Counted from the stretch's first letter, positions 43,657-52,616 are shown. The stretch: DNA of 62,210 bases from JBBQTU01 sp038213005 (GCA_038213005.1 JBBQTU010000001.1:1-62210), one strand, 5' to 3'. Numbers and translations are program-made. Notes: a model not told the origin generated them from the sequence alone.

Positions 43657-44376
43657 TTACTTGATCAGGGACGCGAGCAGGTCGGCCGGGGTGGTATTGA
43701 GGGCGGCGAACAGGGCCACGTAGCCCAGCGCCAGCAGGGCGAAGAATGCCCCGACGCAGGCAAGGCCCAGGCGGCGCTGAGAGCCCGCACTGATGGTGGC
43801 GCCCCAGGTGATGCCGGCGTTGGCGAAGCCATTGGCGGTGTGGAAGGCGGTCATGAGGATGCCGACGAGATAGACGATGACAACCCAGGGGCCCATGTGC
43901 AGGTGGCGGGAGACGGTGCCGGCCTGATTGGCGTAGGGGTCAAAGGAGAAGTTGACGTCAAAGGCGCCGTACTTCAGTGCCAGCACGTGGAAGAAGACAA
44001 ACAGGACAATGGCAACGGCGCTGATGCGCTGGAGGAGGTAGAAGCTGTTGCGCTGGGTGGGGTAGTTACTGACGTTGGGCTGGCCGTTGACCAGGATCCA
44101 CGTGCCATAGATGCTGTGGAAGAGGAAAGGCAGAAAGAGGGTGCCCCACTCGATGGCGATGAGGAACGGAAGTGAGTGGATTTTCTCGACCTGCTTGGCG
44201 AAAACCTCACCGCCCTGAACGATGGTGGCGTTGACGGTCAGGTGAACGAAGATATAGAGACCGAATGCGATGCCGGAAAGCGACTGAAGGCGGCGAATCA
44301 ACAGATAGGCCGGGCCAGAGCAGCAGGAGCAGCATTCTTTGCCTTCACAGGCGGTAGCGGTAGACACGTTGAACAT
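43657..44376 (-). CDS. sdhC: Succinate dehydrogenase cytochrome b558 subunit
   Basis: A 239-residue membrane anchor with five hydrophobic helices (about residues 30-50, 75-95, 118-140, 160-182, 205-228). The His residues expected for haem ligation are present: FVHLTVN, LFHSIYG, VFFHVLAL and AFHTANGF. It matches the single-subunit di-haem anchor used by Bacillus and epsilon-proteobacterial enzymes. The N-terminus is odd: CEGKECCSCCSG places five Cys in 12 residues before the first helix. sdhA follows after 77 bp. Confidence 0.88.
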   Translation of the reverse strand: MFNVSTATACEGKECCSCCSGPAYLLIRRLQSLSGIAFGLYIFVHLTVNATIVQGGEVFAKQVEKIHSLPFLIAIEWGTLFLPFLFHSIYGTWILVNGQPNVSNYPTQRNSFYLLQRISAVAIVLFVFFHVLALKYGAFDVNFSFDPYANQAGTVSRHLHMGPWVVIVYLVGILMTAFHTANGFANAGITWGATISAGSQRRLGLACVGAFFALLALGYVALFAALNTTPADLLASLIK

Positions 44377-44454
44377 CCTTTCAAATCAAGCCAGAAGAAT
44401 CGAAGGGGCAGATTATAACGTGAGGCGGTCTGGGCAGCTATGACTGAAGTGCGG

Positions 44455-44504
44455 GGGCCCAGAGCGTTGCTCTGGGCTGAAGAATATCGCCCCGTTGGGG
44501 CTGA
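44455..44504 (+). repeat. Two-hairpin repeat (CCCAGAGC / GCCCCGTTGGGGC)
   Basis: CCCAGAGCGTTGCTCTGGG and GCCCCGTTGGGGC form adjacent perfect hairpins separated by TGAAGAATATC. One copy here, between the divergently placed sdh promoter region and the lipoprotein gene end. I recall similar sequences as dispersed repeats in planctomycete genomes, unverified here. Confidence 0.6.
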
Positions 44505-44658
44505 CGAAAGCGAGCCGCTTGACGACACGAGCCGCTTGTACCCCAATCCTGCCGAGGCTTGCCTTTCCAGACGGGGAAACCTTGGGCCACCGAGCGAGAG
44601 GGCGGGACGCAGGGGACGCGGTGACGCGAGGACGGTGAGTCTGCGCAGGCGGGGGCGC

Positions 44659-45927
44659 CTACTGCATTTCGGTTTCGCCGCGGGCCCAGCGGGGGTAGTT
44701 TTGCATCGCCATCTGGATGGCGGCGTCGATCATTTCCTTGCTGTCGCGGACCATGGACTGGGTGCGGCGGAGACGGTCGTCGACCTGATCGGTGAGGACG
44801 CGGAACTGGCGGGACCAGAGGACCTGGCGGATGCGATCCTGGACGATCGGGTCTTCGAAACTCTGGACCTTGGCTTCTGTCCGGGACAGGACCAGGGCCA
44901 GGTAGAAAGCTCTGCCGTCCTCGACGGGGCCGACGACCTTGCCGATCGGGGTTTCCCAGATGGCCTTCTCGACCTTTTCCAGGCGGTAGGCGTTCTTCTC
45001 GACCGGGTTTTCCAGGCCGCCGGTGGCGGCGAGGCGGGCATCGTCGTTCATGGTGCTGGCGAGTTCGTTAAAGGGGGATGCCCCTGCCTTTTCGAAGATG
45101 CCCTGGGCCAGCTTGAGTGCGGCATCGCGGCCGCCGTTCTTGACGAAATCGATCTTGATGAGGCGGAAGGTCACCTCGGCGCGCTGGGTGAAATCCTTCT
45201 CGACCACCGACGCATAATAGTTGCGCATGTCCTGGGCGCTGATCTGGATGCGCGGGACGATGTTTTTCCGCAGGTAGACCTGGGTCATGTAGTCGCGATA
45301 GCGGTCGAAGACCAGGTCGTCGAACTCAAAGCCGTCGTCGCGCGCCTTTCGGGCAGCCATTTCGGGCGAGCCGCCGGCCTCGGTGATCTGCTGGGTGCGC
45401 CACTGCATGGTCATGAACTCGGCCTGGCGTTTTTCGTCTTCGGCGAGGCTTCGCTCGGCAGCGCCGAAGATCAGTTCGGCGCGTTCCATGCCGTTGATGG
45501 CCTTGTTGATCTCGGCGGTGGCGAACCGGCGGAACTGCGTGGGGTCCATCTCAAGGGCCTTGGCGGCCAGTTCGCCGCGCAGAGTGCGCAGGATCTTGTT
45601 GGCGAAGATGGGGATGCCATTGACCTCGGCGACGACGCCACCGACGGTCTGATATTGCCCGGAGGAAGTGCCGACGGTGGGTCGAGTGGACGGGAGGGGC
45701 TGGGTAGCGGGAGCCACCGCGAGGACAGGTGCGGCCGGGGCGACGAATTCGGTGCGGGCGGCGAATCGCGGGCGGGTGAGGGGGGTGGCCTGCGTGGTGG
45801 GGCCGGGACCGGCACGGAAGGAGTAAGGCGACAGCGTCGTTTCAGGACGCGAACTACCGCAACCGCCGGTGATGAGCCCCGACAGCAGCACTCCGCCCAG
45901 AACCGAGTAACTCGCAGCTTGCCTCAT
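44659..45927 (-). CDS. SurA-like lipoprotein (peptidyl-prolyl isomerase/chaperone type)
   Basis: The 422-residue protein has a signal peptide and lipobox TGGC (about residue 23), then a Pro/Thr-rich linker to about residue 95. A SurA-N-like helical domain follows (VVAEVNGIPIFANKILRTLRGEL), and then a parvulin-type region (ISAQDMRNYYASVVEKDF ... AEVTFRLIKIDF ... WETPIGKVVGPVEDGRAFYLALVLSR). It probably chaperones exported proteins at the envelope. PPIase activity is uncertain. The next gene upstream (45945-46562) is 17 bp away and probably in the same transcript. Confidence 0.75.
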   Translation of the reverse strand: MRQAASYSVLGGVLLSGLITGGCGSSRPETTLSPYSFRAGPGPTTQATPLTRPRFAARTEFVAPAAPVLAVAPATQPLPSTRPTVGTSSGQYQTVGGVVAEVNGIPIFANKILRTLRGELAAKALEMDPTQFRRFATAEINKAINGMERAELIFGAAERSLAEDEKRQAEFMTMQWRTQQITEAGGSPEMAARKARDDGFEFDDLVFDRYRDYMTQVYLRKNIVPRIQISAQDMRNYYASVVEKDFTQRAEVTFRLIKIDFVKNGGRDAALKLAQGIFEKAGASPFNELASTMNDDARLAATGGLENPVEKNAYRLEKVEKAIWETPIGKVVGPVEDGRAFYLALVLSRTEAKVQSFEDPIVQDRIRQVLWSRQFRVLTDQVDDRLRRTQSMVRDSKEMIDAAIQMAMQNYPRWARGETEMQ

Positions 45928-45944
45928 TCGTTTCTCAAGAGACG

Positions 45945-46562
45945 TTACCGCATGACCCAGGTCTCGGCCTTTTCAGGACTGACGGCGTCTTCGCCGGGGT
46001 AGGCATCGTCGCCTTTGATCCAGAAGTTGAGCTGCAGGCTCTTACGCAGGATGGTGTCCTTGCCGTCGAGCTTGACGGTCTTGAACTCGCCGGTGAGGCC
46101 GCCGACGAAGATGCTGAAGCGGCCCATCTCGAGCATGGGTTCAGTCCAGACGGCGACGCCGTACTTGGTCTGGTCATCGCCCAGGCGGATCTCACCGGAG
46201 ACCTGCATGCCGCCTTCGATGAACTTGTTGCCTTCGTGCTTGCGGATCACATCCACAACGGATTGGGAGATGAGCTTGTCGGAGCGGGTGACCTTGCCGT
46301 CTTCGGTGAGCATCTCAAAGACGGGAAGGAACATGCGTTCCTTGCCAGTGTTGTTGGTGGCGGAGTAGGTCATGTACCAGAAGGGTTGCGGGGCAAAGGC
46401 TCCCGGCAGGCTCACGACAACGCGCTTAGGCGTGGCGTGCTCAAACTTGAGTTCCCAACTGACGGGGCAGATGCTGGGCTTGGGCGCCTCGGCAGAAGCG
46501 GACGCTGCGAGAAATCCCAAGACGATCGCGGCCGCACAAGCTGTCCTGACGGTGCCATTCAT
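45945..46562 (-). CDS. Secreted protein of unknown function
   Basis: A 205-residue protein with a clear signal peptide (AAAIVLGFLAASASA, cleavage about residue 24). The mature part is beta-rich, with YMTYSATNNTGKERMFLPVFEMLTEDG, a pattern of a periplasmic immunoglobulin-like domain; I recognise no characterised family. It is cotranscribed with the downstream SurA-like gene, suggesting an envelope role. Confidence 0.7.
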   Translation of the reverse strand: MNGTVRTACAAAIVLGFLAASASAEAPKPSICPVSWELKFEHATPKRVVVSLPGAFAPQPFWYMTYSATNNTGKERMFLPVFEMLTEDGKVTRSDKLISQSVVDVIRKHEGNKFIEGGMQVSGEIRLGDDQTKYGVAVWTEPMLEMGRFSIFVGGLTGEFKTVKLDGKDTILRKSLQLNFWIKGDDAYPGEDAVSPEKAETWVMR

Positions 46563-46652
46563 AGGTGGGTCTCCACTGCCGAAACAAGCGTAACTCTTTA
46601 TAAACGCACGCGCTTTTGCTGCTTGCGCTGTAATTGGCTATTCTTACGCCCC

Positions 46653-47606
46653 GTGGGATTCCTGTCAAACCTTTTCCGACCCCGCGTGGACCTGCAAGGT
46701 CCGGTGGTGGTACGTGAAGCGCGGGCGGCGGAGCTTCAGGTGTGCCTGCGGATGATTCTGTCGAGCGCGGCCGGACCGGCGGACGATGGGCAGGTGGTGA
46801 CGTTTGCCCAGAGCGCAAAGGCTCGGGGGATCGACCCGGCGCGGATGCTGGTGGCGGCGATCGGGCAGCATATTGCCTGGGTCGCCCTGCCGGTGGTGTT
46901 TCCGGGGCGGACGGCGATTTACCTCTCCGGGGCCATCAGCGAAGGCCAGCAACCGGCGGCGCGGCAGGTGATCGAGGCCCTGCTGGCGCGACATACGGAG
47001 CAGGGGATGCGTCTGTCGCAGGTGCTGCTGGACCCGTCGGAGTCGGCGGCCCGCGGATTTTATGAGGCCTGCGGCTTCACGTATCTGGCGGAACTGGTCT
47101 ACCTGGAGGGCAGGGCCAAGGACCAGGAGGTCAAGACGCCCCAGGCGTTTGAGCTGGTGAACTATTCGGCCGGGCTGCATGGGGAGTTTGTCCGGGCGAT
47201 CCAGGCGAGTTACCGGGACACGCTGGACTGTCCGGGGCTCAACGGGGTGCGGACGGTGGAGGATGTGATGGCCGGGCACAAGGCGGCCGGGGCGTTCAGC
47301 GAAAAATTCTGGTTCATGGCGAGGGAGGCCGGCGAGCCGCGTGGGGTGCTGCTGCTGAGCCCTGTACCGCCTTCGGATGCGATGGAACTCGTCTACATCG
47401 GCCTGGCACCCGAGGGGCGCAGGCGGGGGTTGTCCGATGCGCTGATGCGGCTGGCGTTTCAGACGGCCGCGCGGGCGGGCTGTCTTCGGCTCACGACGGC
47501 GGTTGATTCAAAGAACGCCCCGGCGCTGCGGATGTACCTGCGGCACGGGATGCACCAGATCGGCAGCCGGGTAGCGATGATGAAGGTGCTGCCGACGCCG
47601 AAGTGA
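46653..47606 (+). CDS. GNAT-family N-acetyltransferase (two GNAT-like halves)
   Basis: The 317-residue product contains two acetyltransferase-like halves. The second (about residues 180-310) has the acetyl-CoA loop LAPEGRRRGLSDALMRLA and a final LTTAVDSKNAPALRMYLRHGM block typical of GNAT proteins. The first (about 20-160) has SQVLLDPSESAARGFYEACGF without a clear loop. GTG 46653 is the likely start; the open frame extends antisense over the neighbouring gene to 46236. The substrate is unknown. Its 3' end touches a RAYT scrap. Confidence 0.75.
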   Translation: MGFLSNLFRPRVDLQGPVVVREARAAELQVCLRMILSSAAGPADDGQVVTFAQSAKARGIDPARMLVAAIGQHIAWVALPVVFPGRTAIYLSGAISEGQQPAARQVIEALLARHTEQGMRLSQVLLDPSESAARGFYEACGFTYLAELVYLEGRAKDQEVKTPQAFELVNYSAGLHGEFVRAIQASYRDTLDCPGLNGVRTVEDVMAGHKAAGAFSEKFWFMAREAGEPRGVLLLSPVPPSDAMELVYIGLAPEGRRRGLSDALMRLAFQTAARAGCLRLTTAVDSKNAPALRMYLRHGMHQIGSRVAMMKVLPTPK

Positions 47607-47725
47607 GGAGCCAGCGCATGGCATGGGTGTGCGCCAGGAAAGCCGGAGAAGGCGGTGAGGTCGCCATCCTTCTCCGGCCGAACCACAAAGTGCCAGTGAT
47701 TGTTCATCACCATCGAGACCTTGTC
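47607..47725 (-). pseudogene. RAYT transposase middle fragment
   Basis: The minus strand reads VSMVMNNHWHFVVRPEKDGD then, after a frame change, AFLAHTHAMRW. This is the HUH-motif region of REP-associated transposases (MPNHWHFVLWP...). It is joined in frame to the truncated IS1182 transposase, so a hybrid ORF runs from 48829 to 47459. Confidence 0.7.
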
Positions 47726-48829
47726 AATCTCGCCCGTTTCCCCTGCATTCTGCTGCGCCTGCTCCATCATCGGCTCGGCCTGTTTCATATCGTTCGCCTG
47801 GTCCGTCACGTCGGCCGCCACGATGATCTGAGCCGTGCAATCCACCACCGCCTGAGCGTTGCCGCTCTGGTCCCAACCCTTGTTGTTGGCCTTCATGATC
47901 CGGCTCTCAGGATCGGTGAAGTTGTATTGGGCCTTGTCATCCACCGTCACCGGCTCGTCGCCATGGCCGTCCTCGTCCTGCTTCTGACGGGCACGCTCCT
48001 CCAGGGCCTGTTTGGCCACCAGAATCTTCGCCAGACGATCATGACGACGCGATAGCTCCTTGGGCAACTCGTCGCCGCGAGATTTGCCGTAACGGCCGTC
48101 CTCCTCCTGATCCGTCGCCTGGGCCTGAGCCAGAAGGTCCTTGATCTCCTGCTTCAGCCTCGCCTCATCCTGCTTCATCCGCCCATAGCTCATCGCCTTG
48201 TGCCGGCTGGCGTTGGCCTTGATCTTTGTGCCGTCCAGCGACAAATGCCCCAACTTCACCAACCCCGCTTCTCTGGCGATCTGCACCACCTGCACGAACA
48301 GGTCGGCAAACGCTTGCAGATGCGTCTTGCGGAACAGGCTGATGGTCCGGAAGTCAGGGATATCAGTGCCCACGATCACACGAAAGGCCGCATCCCGCTC
48401 GCAGCGCTGGGCGATCTGCCGGGAGGATCGAACCCCAACGCTGTAACTGTAGATCAGCAGGCAGGCCATCATCCGGGGGTGGAACGGGGGGAATCCCCGG
48501 TCGCTCTGCTCATACACTCGCGTGATCGCCGCAAGGTTCAGTTGCCCCGCCACGTCCATGACGAAATATACCAGGTCGTTCTCGGGCAGCCATTCCCGCG
48601 GGGAAGGCGGCCGCTTGGTCAAACTGGCCGGGGCCTCCCACAGTTGGAGCAGGCCATCGCCATGATTGCTGGGGATGGCGACGTTCAGCGACATCGCCAT
48701 CAACAAGGTGGGGACGTATATGCTCTCGGCGGCTGATGGCACGCTGCCGGCGGTTCTCAGGCCGCTGTGCCACCGCCGGGAATGTGGCGAGGCGTTCTGA
48801 ATCGAGTCATCCGTGGAATCCTCGGACAA
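47726..48829 (-). pseudogene. IS1182-family transposase, 3' truncated
   Basis: About 365 residues match the N-terminal and central part of IS1182 transposases: FPPFHPRMMACLLIYSYSVG, VRSSRQIAQRCERDAAFRVI, GHLSLDGTKIKANASRHKAM (first catalytic Asp), YNFTDPESRIMKANNKGWDQ and GNAQAVVDCTAQIIVAADVT (second catalytic Asp region). The final third, with the catalytic Glu, is replaced by RAYT sequence at about 47725. The first ~43 residues may not belong to the original protein. It is inactive. Confidence 0.8.
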
Positions 48830-48870
48830 ACTTGTCCTATTGGCAGGCCTAAACTTGGATTGGCAGAGCG

Positions 48871-49416
48871 TTGTATCGCTGCCTTGTGCATGGGAGTGTT
48901 ATAGGGAGCATCCGAATGCAGGATTCGATCGCTCGCGAGTCTCTTGACGGTGTTGTTGGCACGGAGGCATTCCCGGAGATGGCCTCCCTCCTGCGCTCCC
49001 AGACCGACCGGATCATGCAGCGGTGGGACGGGGAAGCCCGAGATGTTCAGCAGGTCGCGGAGAACCTGAGCTTGGCGCAGATCCATATGGCCTCGCCTCA
49101 CATGTCCTTCGACGCTGTGGTGCAGGATACGCCGACGGCGGGTGGGCAGGTGCAGTTGAATAGCCAGATGAGGCGTGAGGAGTCCCACATCATCAACCGT
49201 TTCGCCGTCCACTGCCCAGTCCCCGTATTGCTGGTCGGTGACTTCAACACGCCTGTCGAAAGCAACATCTACCGTCAGTACTGGTCCGGCTTCCGGGACA
49301 GCGAACATCTGAACGGGCCGGTCATCCGCCAGTTCGACACGCCGCAGAACCACTATATCCACGCGGCCAAGATGATTTATACGGACAGGTCCCCCGTGCT
49401 CACGCCGAGGATGTAA
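48871..49416 (+). pseudogene. Chimeric ORF: sensor-kinase-like N-terminus joined to an EEP nuclease-like tail
   Basis: Of 181 codons, the first ~75 (ASLLRSQTDRIMQRWDGEAR then DVQQVAENLSLAQIHM) resemble the RsbRD-type helical input domain of sensor kinases. Residues 118-150 (VPVLLVGDFNTPVESNIYRQ then YWSGFRDS) match the GDFN core of endonuclease/exonuclease/phosphatase-family proteins. Neither domain is complete. It is probably a product of rearrangement next to the IS remnant. Translation of the hybrid cannot be excluded. Confidence 0.5.
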
Positions 49417-49459
49417 GCCGCATCACAGGCAGTCAGGACGACGCCGGTGATCCGGTGGG

Positions 49460-49651
49460 TCATACCTCCATGCTACCCACTGGGGCCGGCAGCAAACTCG
49501 CATCGTCACCGGCCGGCTTCCGGGGCAACTCGTGCTCCGGACGGTATCGCATCTGAAAGAAGCCGAAGCGGATCTTCACCGACACCCCCGGTACACAAAG
49601 GCGGTGGCGACGCAGGCGAGAACTCACCTGCTCCCTCAGTTCCAAAAGCAC
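49460..49651 (-). pseudogene. Y-family DNA polymerase C-terminal remnant
   Basis: A minus-strand ORF reads LLELREQVSSRLRRHRLCVP then GVSVKIRFGFFQMRYRPEHE and a Leu-Pro-rich end. This pattern is that of the little-finger domain of DinB/Pol IV (L..L...V..RLRR..L....V.LK.RF.DF). The polymerase core is missing. The rest of 49417-49870 has no recognised gene. Confidence 0.45.
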
Positions 49652-49871
49652 ATCAAAGGTACCTCAAAATGCCTGGCCGTGCGGCGTACACAGGTCTCCC
49701 GAAGGCCAAAGTCGAACAATCATTGTGCCCAACTTTCTTGCACAGGCAGCGGGCTGATCGGCTGATCTCCGTGTCTACCTTCTGTACCTGTCGCAGATAC
49801 GAGGACAAAAGGGCTTGAAAAGTAGGGCTTCGGGGTGGACAAAACAATGGACAAAACTATTTTGTCTATAA

Positions 49872-49898
49872 GAAAAGCCCGGAAAATCCGGGCTTTTC
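49872..49898 (-). terminator. Intrinsic terminator of tRNA-Glu
   Basis: On the minus strand AAAAGCCCGG, ATTTT, CCGGGCTTTT forms a 10-bp stem followed by a T-rich run (CTTATAG). It lies 3 nt after the tRNA. Confidence 0.75.
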
Positions 49899-49900
49899 AG

Positions 49901-49973
49901 TGACCCCAAGGGGATTCGAACCCCTGTCGCCGCCGTGAAAGGGCGATGTCCTAGGCCTCTAGACGATGGGGCC
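49901..49973 (-). tRNA. tRNA-Glu (anticodon TTC)
   Basis: A 73-nt cloverleaf on the minus strand: acceptor GGCCCCA with TGGGGTC, D-arm TCGTCTAGAGGCCTAGGACA, anticodon loop CTTTCAC (anticodon TTC), T-loop TTCGAAT and discriminator A. CCA is not encoded. The scrap zone 47.6-49.9 kb abuts its 3' end, where integration events often leave remnants. Confidence 0.95.
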
Positions 49974-50081
49974 AGTTCTTATACGGTCCTGCGTTGCCTG
50001 CCCTAGGAGGTCCGAACAATATGCAGAATCTCGCACGGGAGTCAACCCCGGCCGCCAGCGTTCATTGAGTTTCACGCTCTA

Positions 50082-50807
50082 TCAGCGGCGCTTTCCGCCC
50101 AGTATCCGGAGCATGAAGATCATCAGGTTGATGAAGTCCAGGTAGAGGATCAGGGAGCCCAGGACCGACATGCGCCCGGCGGCCAGGGCGTCGCCCTGAG
50201 TCTGATAGGCGAACTGCTTGATCTTCTGGGTGTCGTAAGCGGTCAGCCCGACGAAGATCAGGACGCCGGCGTAATTAATGATCCAGAACAGCATTTCGTT
50301 GCTGACGAAGATGTTGACGATCGAGGCGAGGATCAGCCCGATCAGGGCCATGAAACAAAGGCCGCCCAGCCCGGAGAGATCCTTCTTCGTGACAAAGCCG
50401 ATGAAACTCGTGATGCCGAAGGTGCCGCCAGTGATCAGAAAGGCAGCGCCGACGGTGCCGAGCTTGTATTGCAGGAAGATGACCGACAGGGTCAACCCGT
50501 TTAGTGCTGAATAGAGAATGAAAAGTGCCGTTGCGGTACCCACGCTGAGGCGGTTGATCGCCGAGGTGACGTACCAGACCAGCGCGAGCTCGGCGATGAT
50601 CAGCACGATGAATGTAATCGGCTGAAACACCATCTGGCTCATCGCCGCGCTCTGGCTGGTCACCCAGGCGACCAGCGCGGTGACTCCCAGGCCGACGCCC
50701 ATCCATGCGTAGACTGCGTTCATGAAGGCAGCGACAGTGCCGGCGCCGGTGCCAGCCGTTGCGTAGGAAAGGGGGCGCGGCCGACTCGTAAATCCATTCT
50801 GACTCAT
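50082..50807 (-). CDS. Bax inhibitor-1/YccA-family membrane protein
   Basis: A 241-residue protein with seven hydrophobic segments. Family features include FMNAVYAWMGVGLGVTALVA at the first helix, LSVGTATALFILYSALNGLT, and the C-terminal LTAYDTQKIKQFAYQTQGDA then ILYLDFINLMIFMLRILGG. Members (YbhL, YetJ) are pH-sensitive calcium-leak channels or interact with membrane proteases. GGAG precedes ATG 50807. Confidence 0.92.
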   Translation of the reverse strand: MSQNGFTSRPRPLSYATAGTGAGTVAAFMNAVYAWMGVGLGVTALVAWVTSQSAAMSQMVFQPITFIVLIIAELALVWYVTSAINRLSVGTATALFILYSALNGLTLSVIFLQYKLGTVGAAFLITGGTFGITSFIGFVTKKDLSGLGGLCFMALIGLILASIVNIFVSNEMLFWIINYAGVLIFVGLTAYDTQKIKQFAYQTQGDALAAGRMSVLGSLILYLDFINLMIFMLRILGGKRR

Positions 50808-50882
50808 TTCGGGCTCCTTTGAAGACTATACCTCTATTTGATCAGTTTTATGCCCGTTGTCCACAGGGACATGGGAGCAGGA

Positions 50883-51015
50883 CCAGGGCAATCGCGAGCG
50901 AGTGGAAGTCGGAGCTGTTCGCACCGCGACCACAAGTCGCCGCTACGTAGAAGCGACTCTGTAGTCGCTTTCGGCCATACAACCAGTCCACGAGGGCGAC
51001 TCGCGATTGCCCTGG
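50883..51015. mobile_element. MITE-like element, copy 2
   Basis: Ends CCAGGGCAATCGCGAG (50883-50898) and CTCGCGATTGCCCTGG (51000-51015) are perfect 16-bp inverted repeats. The interior matches the 36913-37047 copy in reverse orientation, including the palindromic pair around TACGTAG, now slightly mismatched. There is no ORF. GGAGCAGGAC and GAGGCAGGAC flank it as an imperfect direct repeat, possibly a target duplication. Confidence 0.82.
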
Positions 51016-51188
51016 AGGCAGGACAAGACGCGGGGATGGGTTTCGGGAGGTGCGAGGTAACTGTGCTTCGCAGATTTCCGGGCGGTTGCCCGATGGACGG
51101 GAACAGGGCATAATCCAGAGATGTGCGATATCCGGCCGGGTGAGTGCGATCCTGGGCGGAGGCGTTTTTTCATACCGGGAGTTGTTCC

Positions 51189-52358
51189 ATGAGTTCCCTG
51201 GAGTCTGCCGAACCTGTTGCCTCGGATGAGTCTGATGTTGTTGCGCCGCAGATCACGGTCGAGGAGCGAAAACTCTCGCTGATCGACTTTCTCAAGACCA
51301 CGATCCGGCTGAGCGGTTCAGATCTGCATTTGCAGGCGGAATCGACGCCGATGGTGCGCATCGATGGCCGGGCTCGATTTCTGGAGTGCGCCCCCCCCAG
51401 CAACGAGACGATGCTGGAATATGTGAACGAGCTGATCAAGGAGCCCGAGCACCATAAGATATTGCACGACCGCGGGGCGGTCGATGTGTCGTTCGCGATG
51501 CCGGACAAGAGCGCCCGCTTCCGCGTCAACATCTTTCATTCGCGGCAGAAGTACGCGATCGTCCTGCGGCGGATCATCACCAAGATCCCCAACTTTGACG
51601 AGTTGAACCTGCCGCCGCAGGTTGAGGGGCTGGCCGACCACAACCGCGGCCTGGTCGTCGTCTCGGGCACCACCGGTTCGGGCAAAACCACCACGCTGGC
51701 GGCCATCATCGGCAAGATCAACCGCATGCGTGCCGAGCGGATCATCACGATCGAGGACCCGATCGAGTATTCGCATGAGAATCTCAAGAGCCTGGTGAGC
51801 CAGGTTGAGGTGGGGACGGATTCGGAGAGCTACGAATACGGGCTGCGCGAGATGATGCGCCAGGACCCGGACACCATCCTGATCGGCGAAATCCGAGATA
51901 CGTTTTCGCTGAGCACGGCGCTGCGGGCGGCCGACACGGGGCACCTGGTGTTCACGACGGTTCACGCGACCAATGCGTCGATGACGGTTGAACGCCTGGT
52001 TTCACTGTTTGACCCGGCCCAGAAGGACCTGCAGCAGACACAGCTCGCGACCAACCTGATCTCGGTCTGCTGTCAGCGACTGGCCAAACGGCGCGATGGC
52101 AAGGGGCGGGTGCCGGTGGTTGAGATCATGATGACCACCCCGCTGGTGCGCAAGTACATCCAGGATGGTGAGTTTGACAAGCTCAAGGGTTGCGTGGGCA
52201 ACCGCGAGGCGGGAAGCCAGTCGTTCGACCAGCACCTGACCGACCTGTTCCAGAAGCAGACCATCGACGTCGCCGAGGCCAAACGGCTGGCGAGCAACGT
52301 CGACGCCCTGAATCTGGCACTGCGCGGGATCAGCAATAGCGACACGCGGCTGAGGTAG
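51189..52358 (+). CDS. pilT: PilT/PilU-type retraction ATPase
   Basis: The 389-residue protein is a secretion-superfamily ATPase. SDLHLQAESTPMVRIDGRAR is the N-terminal PAS-like domain. SGTTGSGKTTTLAAIIGKIN is Walker A, ITIEDPIEYSHEN the Asp box, GEIRDTFSLSTALRAADTGH the Walker B and LVFTTVHATNA the His box. PilT powers type IV pilus retraction. The PilT-specific C-terminal block is divergent (KYIQDGEFDKLKGCVG), so PilU or another subfamily is possible. ATG 51189 fits the family start. No other pilus gene is adjacent. Confidence 0.88.
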   Translation: MSSLESAEPVASDESDVVAPQITVEERKLSLIDFLKTTIRLSGSDLHLQAESTPMVRIDGRARFLECAPPSNETMLEYVNELIKEPEHHKILHDRGAVDVSFAMPDKSARFRVNIFHSRQKYAIVLRRIITKIPNFDELNLPPQVEGLADHNRGLVVVSGTTGSGKTTTLAAIIGKINRMRAERIITIEDPIEYSHENLKSLVSQVEVGTDSESYEYGLREMMRQDPDTILIGEIRDTFSLSTALRAADTGHLVFTTVHATNASMTVERLVSLFDPAQKDLQQTQLATNLISVCCQRLAKRRDGKGRVPVVEIMMTTPLVRKYIQDGEFDKLKGCVGNREAGSQSFDQHLTDLFQKQTIDVAEAKRLASNVDALNLALRGISNSDTRLR

Positions 52359-52610
52359 TTTCGGGAGGTGCCCCCTTGCGCGTGTAGGCTTTTCTGGCGA
52401 GGGCCATTTTGGGGCTGGAACGCGCATTTCTCTCCTGCCCCTGCTGGATTTTGGGAGGGGGTTTTCTGGGGGCTTGGCTTCCCTCGCGGCTTTGCTAGGG
52501 GAGGCCCTACCCGCGCAATGAGGGGGGGGCCCAGGCGCCTCTTCCCCCCCTGCCGAGGCCGGTCAGAAAAAAACTCAATATTTTCCTATACGGAATGGCG
52601 AGAAGTGGCG
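52359..52610. other. Homopolymer-rich spacer
   Basis: Unusual G- and C-runs (GGGGGGGG near 52522 and CCCCCCC near 52544, able to pair) with no recognised gene. Composition differs from surrounding sequence. It lies upstream of the RRM gene promoter. Confidence 0.5.
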
Positions 52611-52616
52611 TATAAT
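52611..52616 (+). promoter_or_regulatory. -10 box of the RRM gene
   Basis: TATAAT within GGCGTATAATTCAC; the -35 region is weak. The transcript would have a leader of about 160 nt before ATG 52785, long for this window and common in cold-regulated RNA-binding protein genes. Confidence 0.5.

Noticed and set aside
44440..46002. 520-codon ORF antisense to the SurA-like lipoprotein gene
   Set aside because: Begins in a repeat and mirrors a gene with a clear signal peptide on the other strand.
49447..49818. 123-codon plus-strand ORF before tRNA-Glu
   Set aside because: No similarity, no ribosome site, and the dinB-like remnant lies on the opposite strand.
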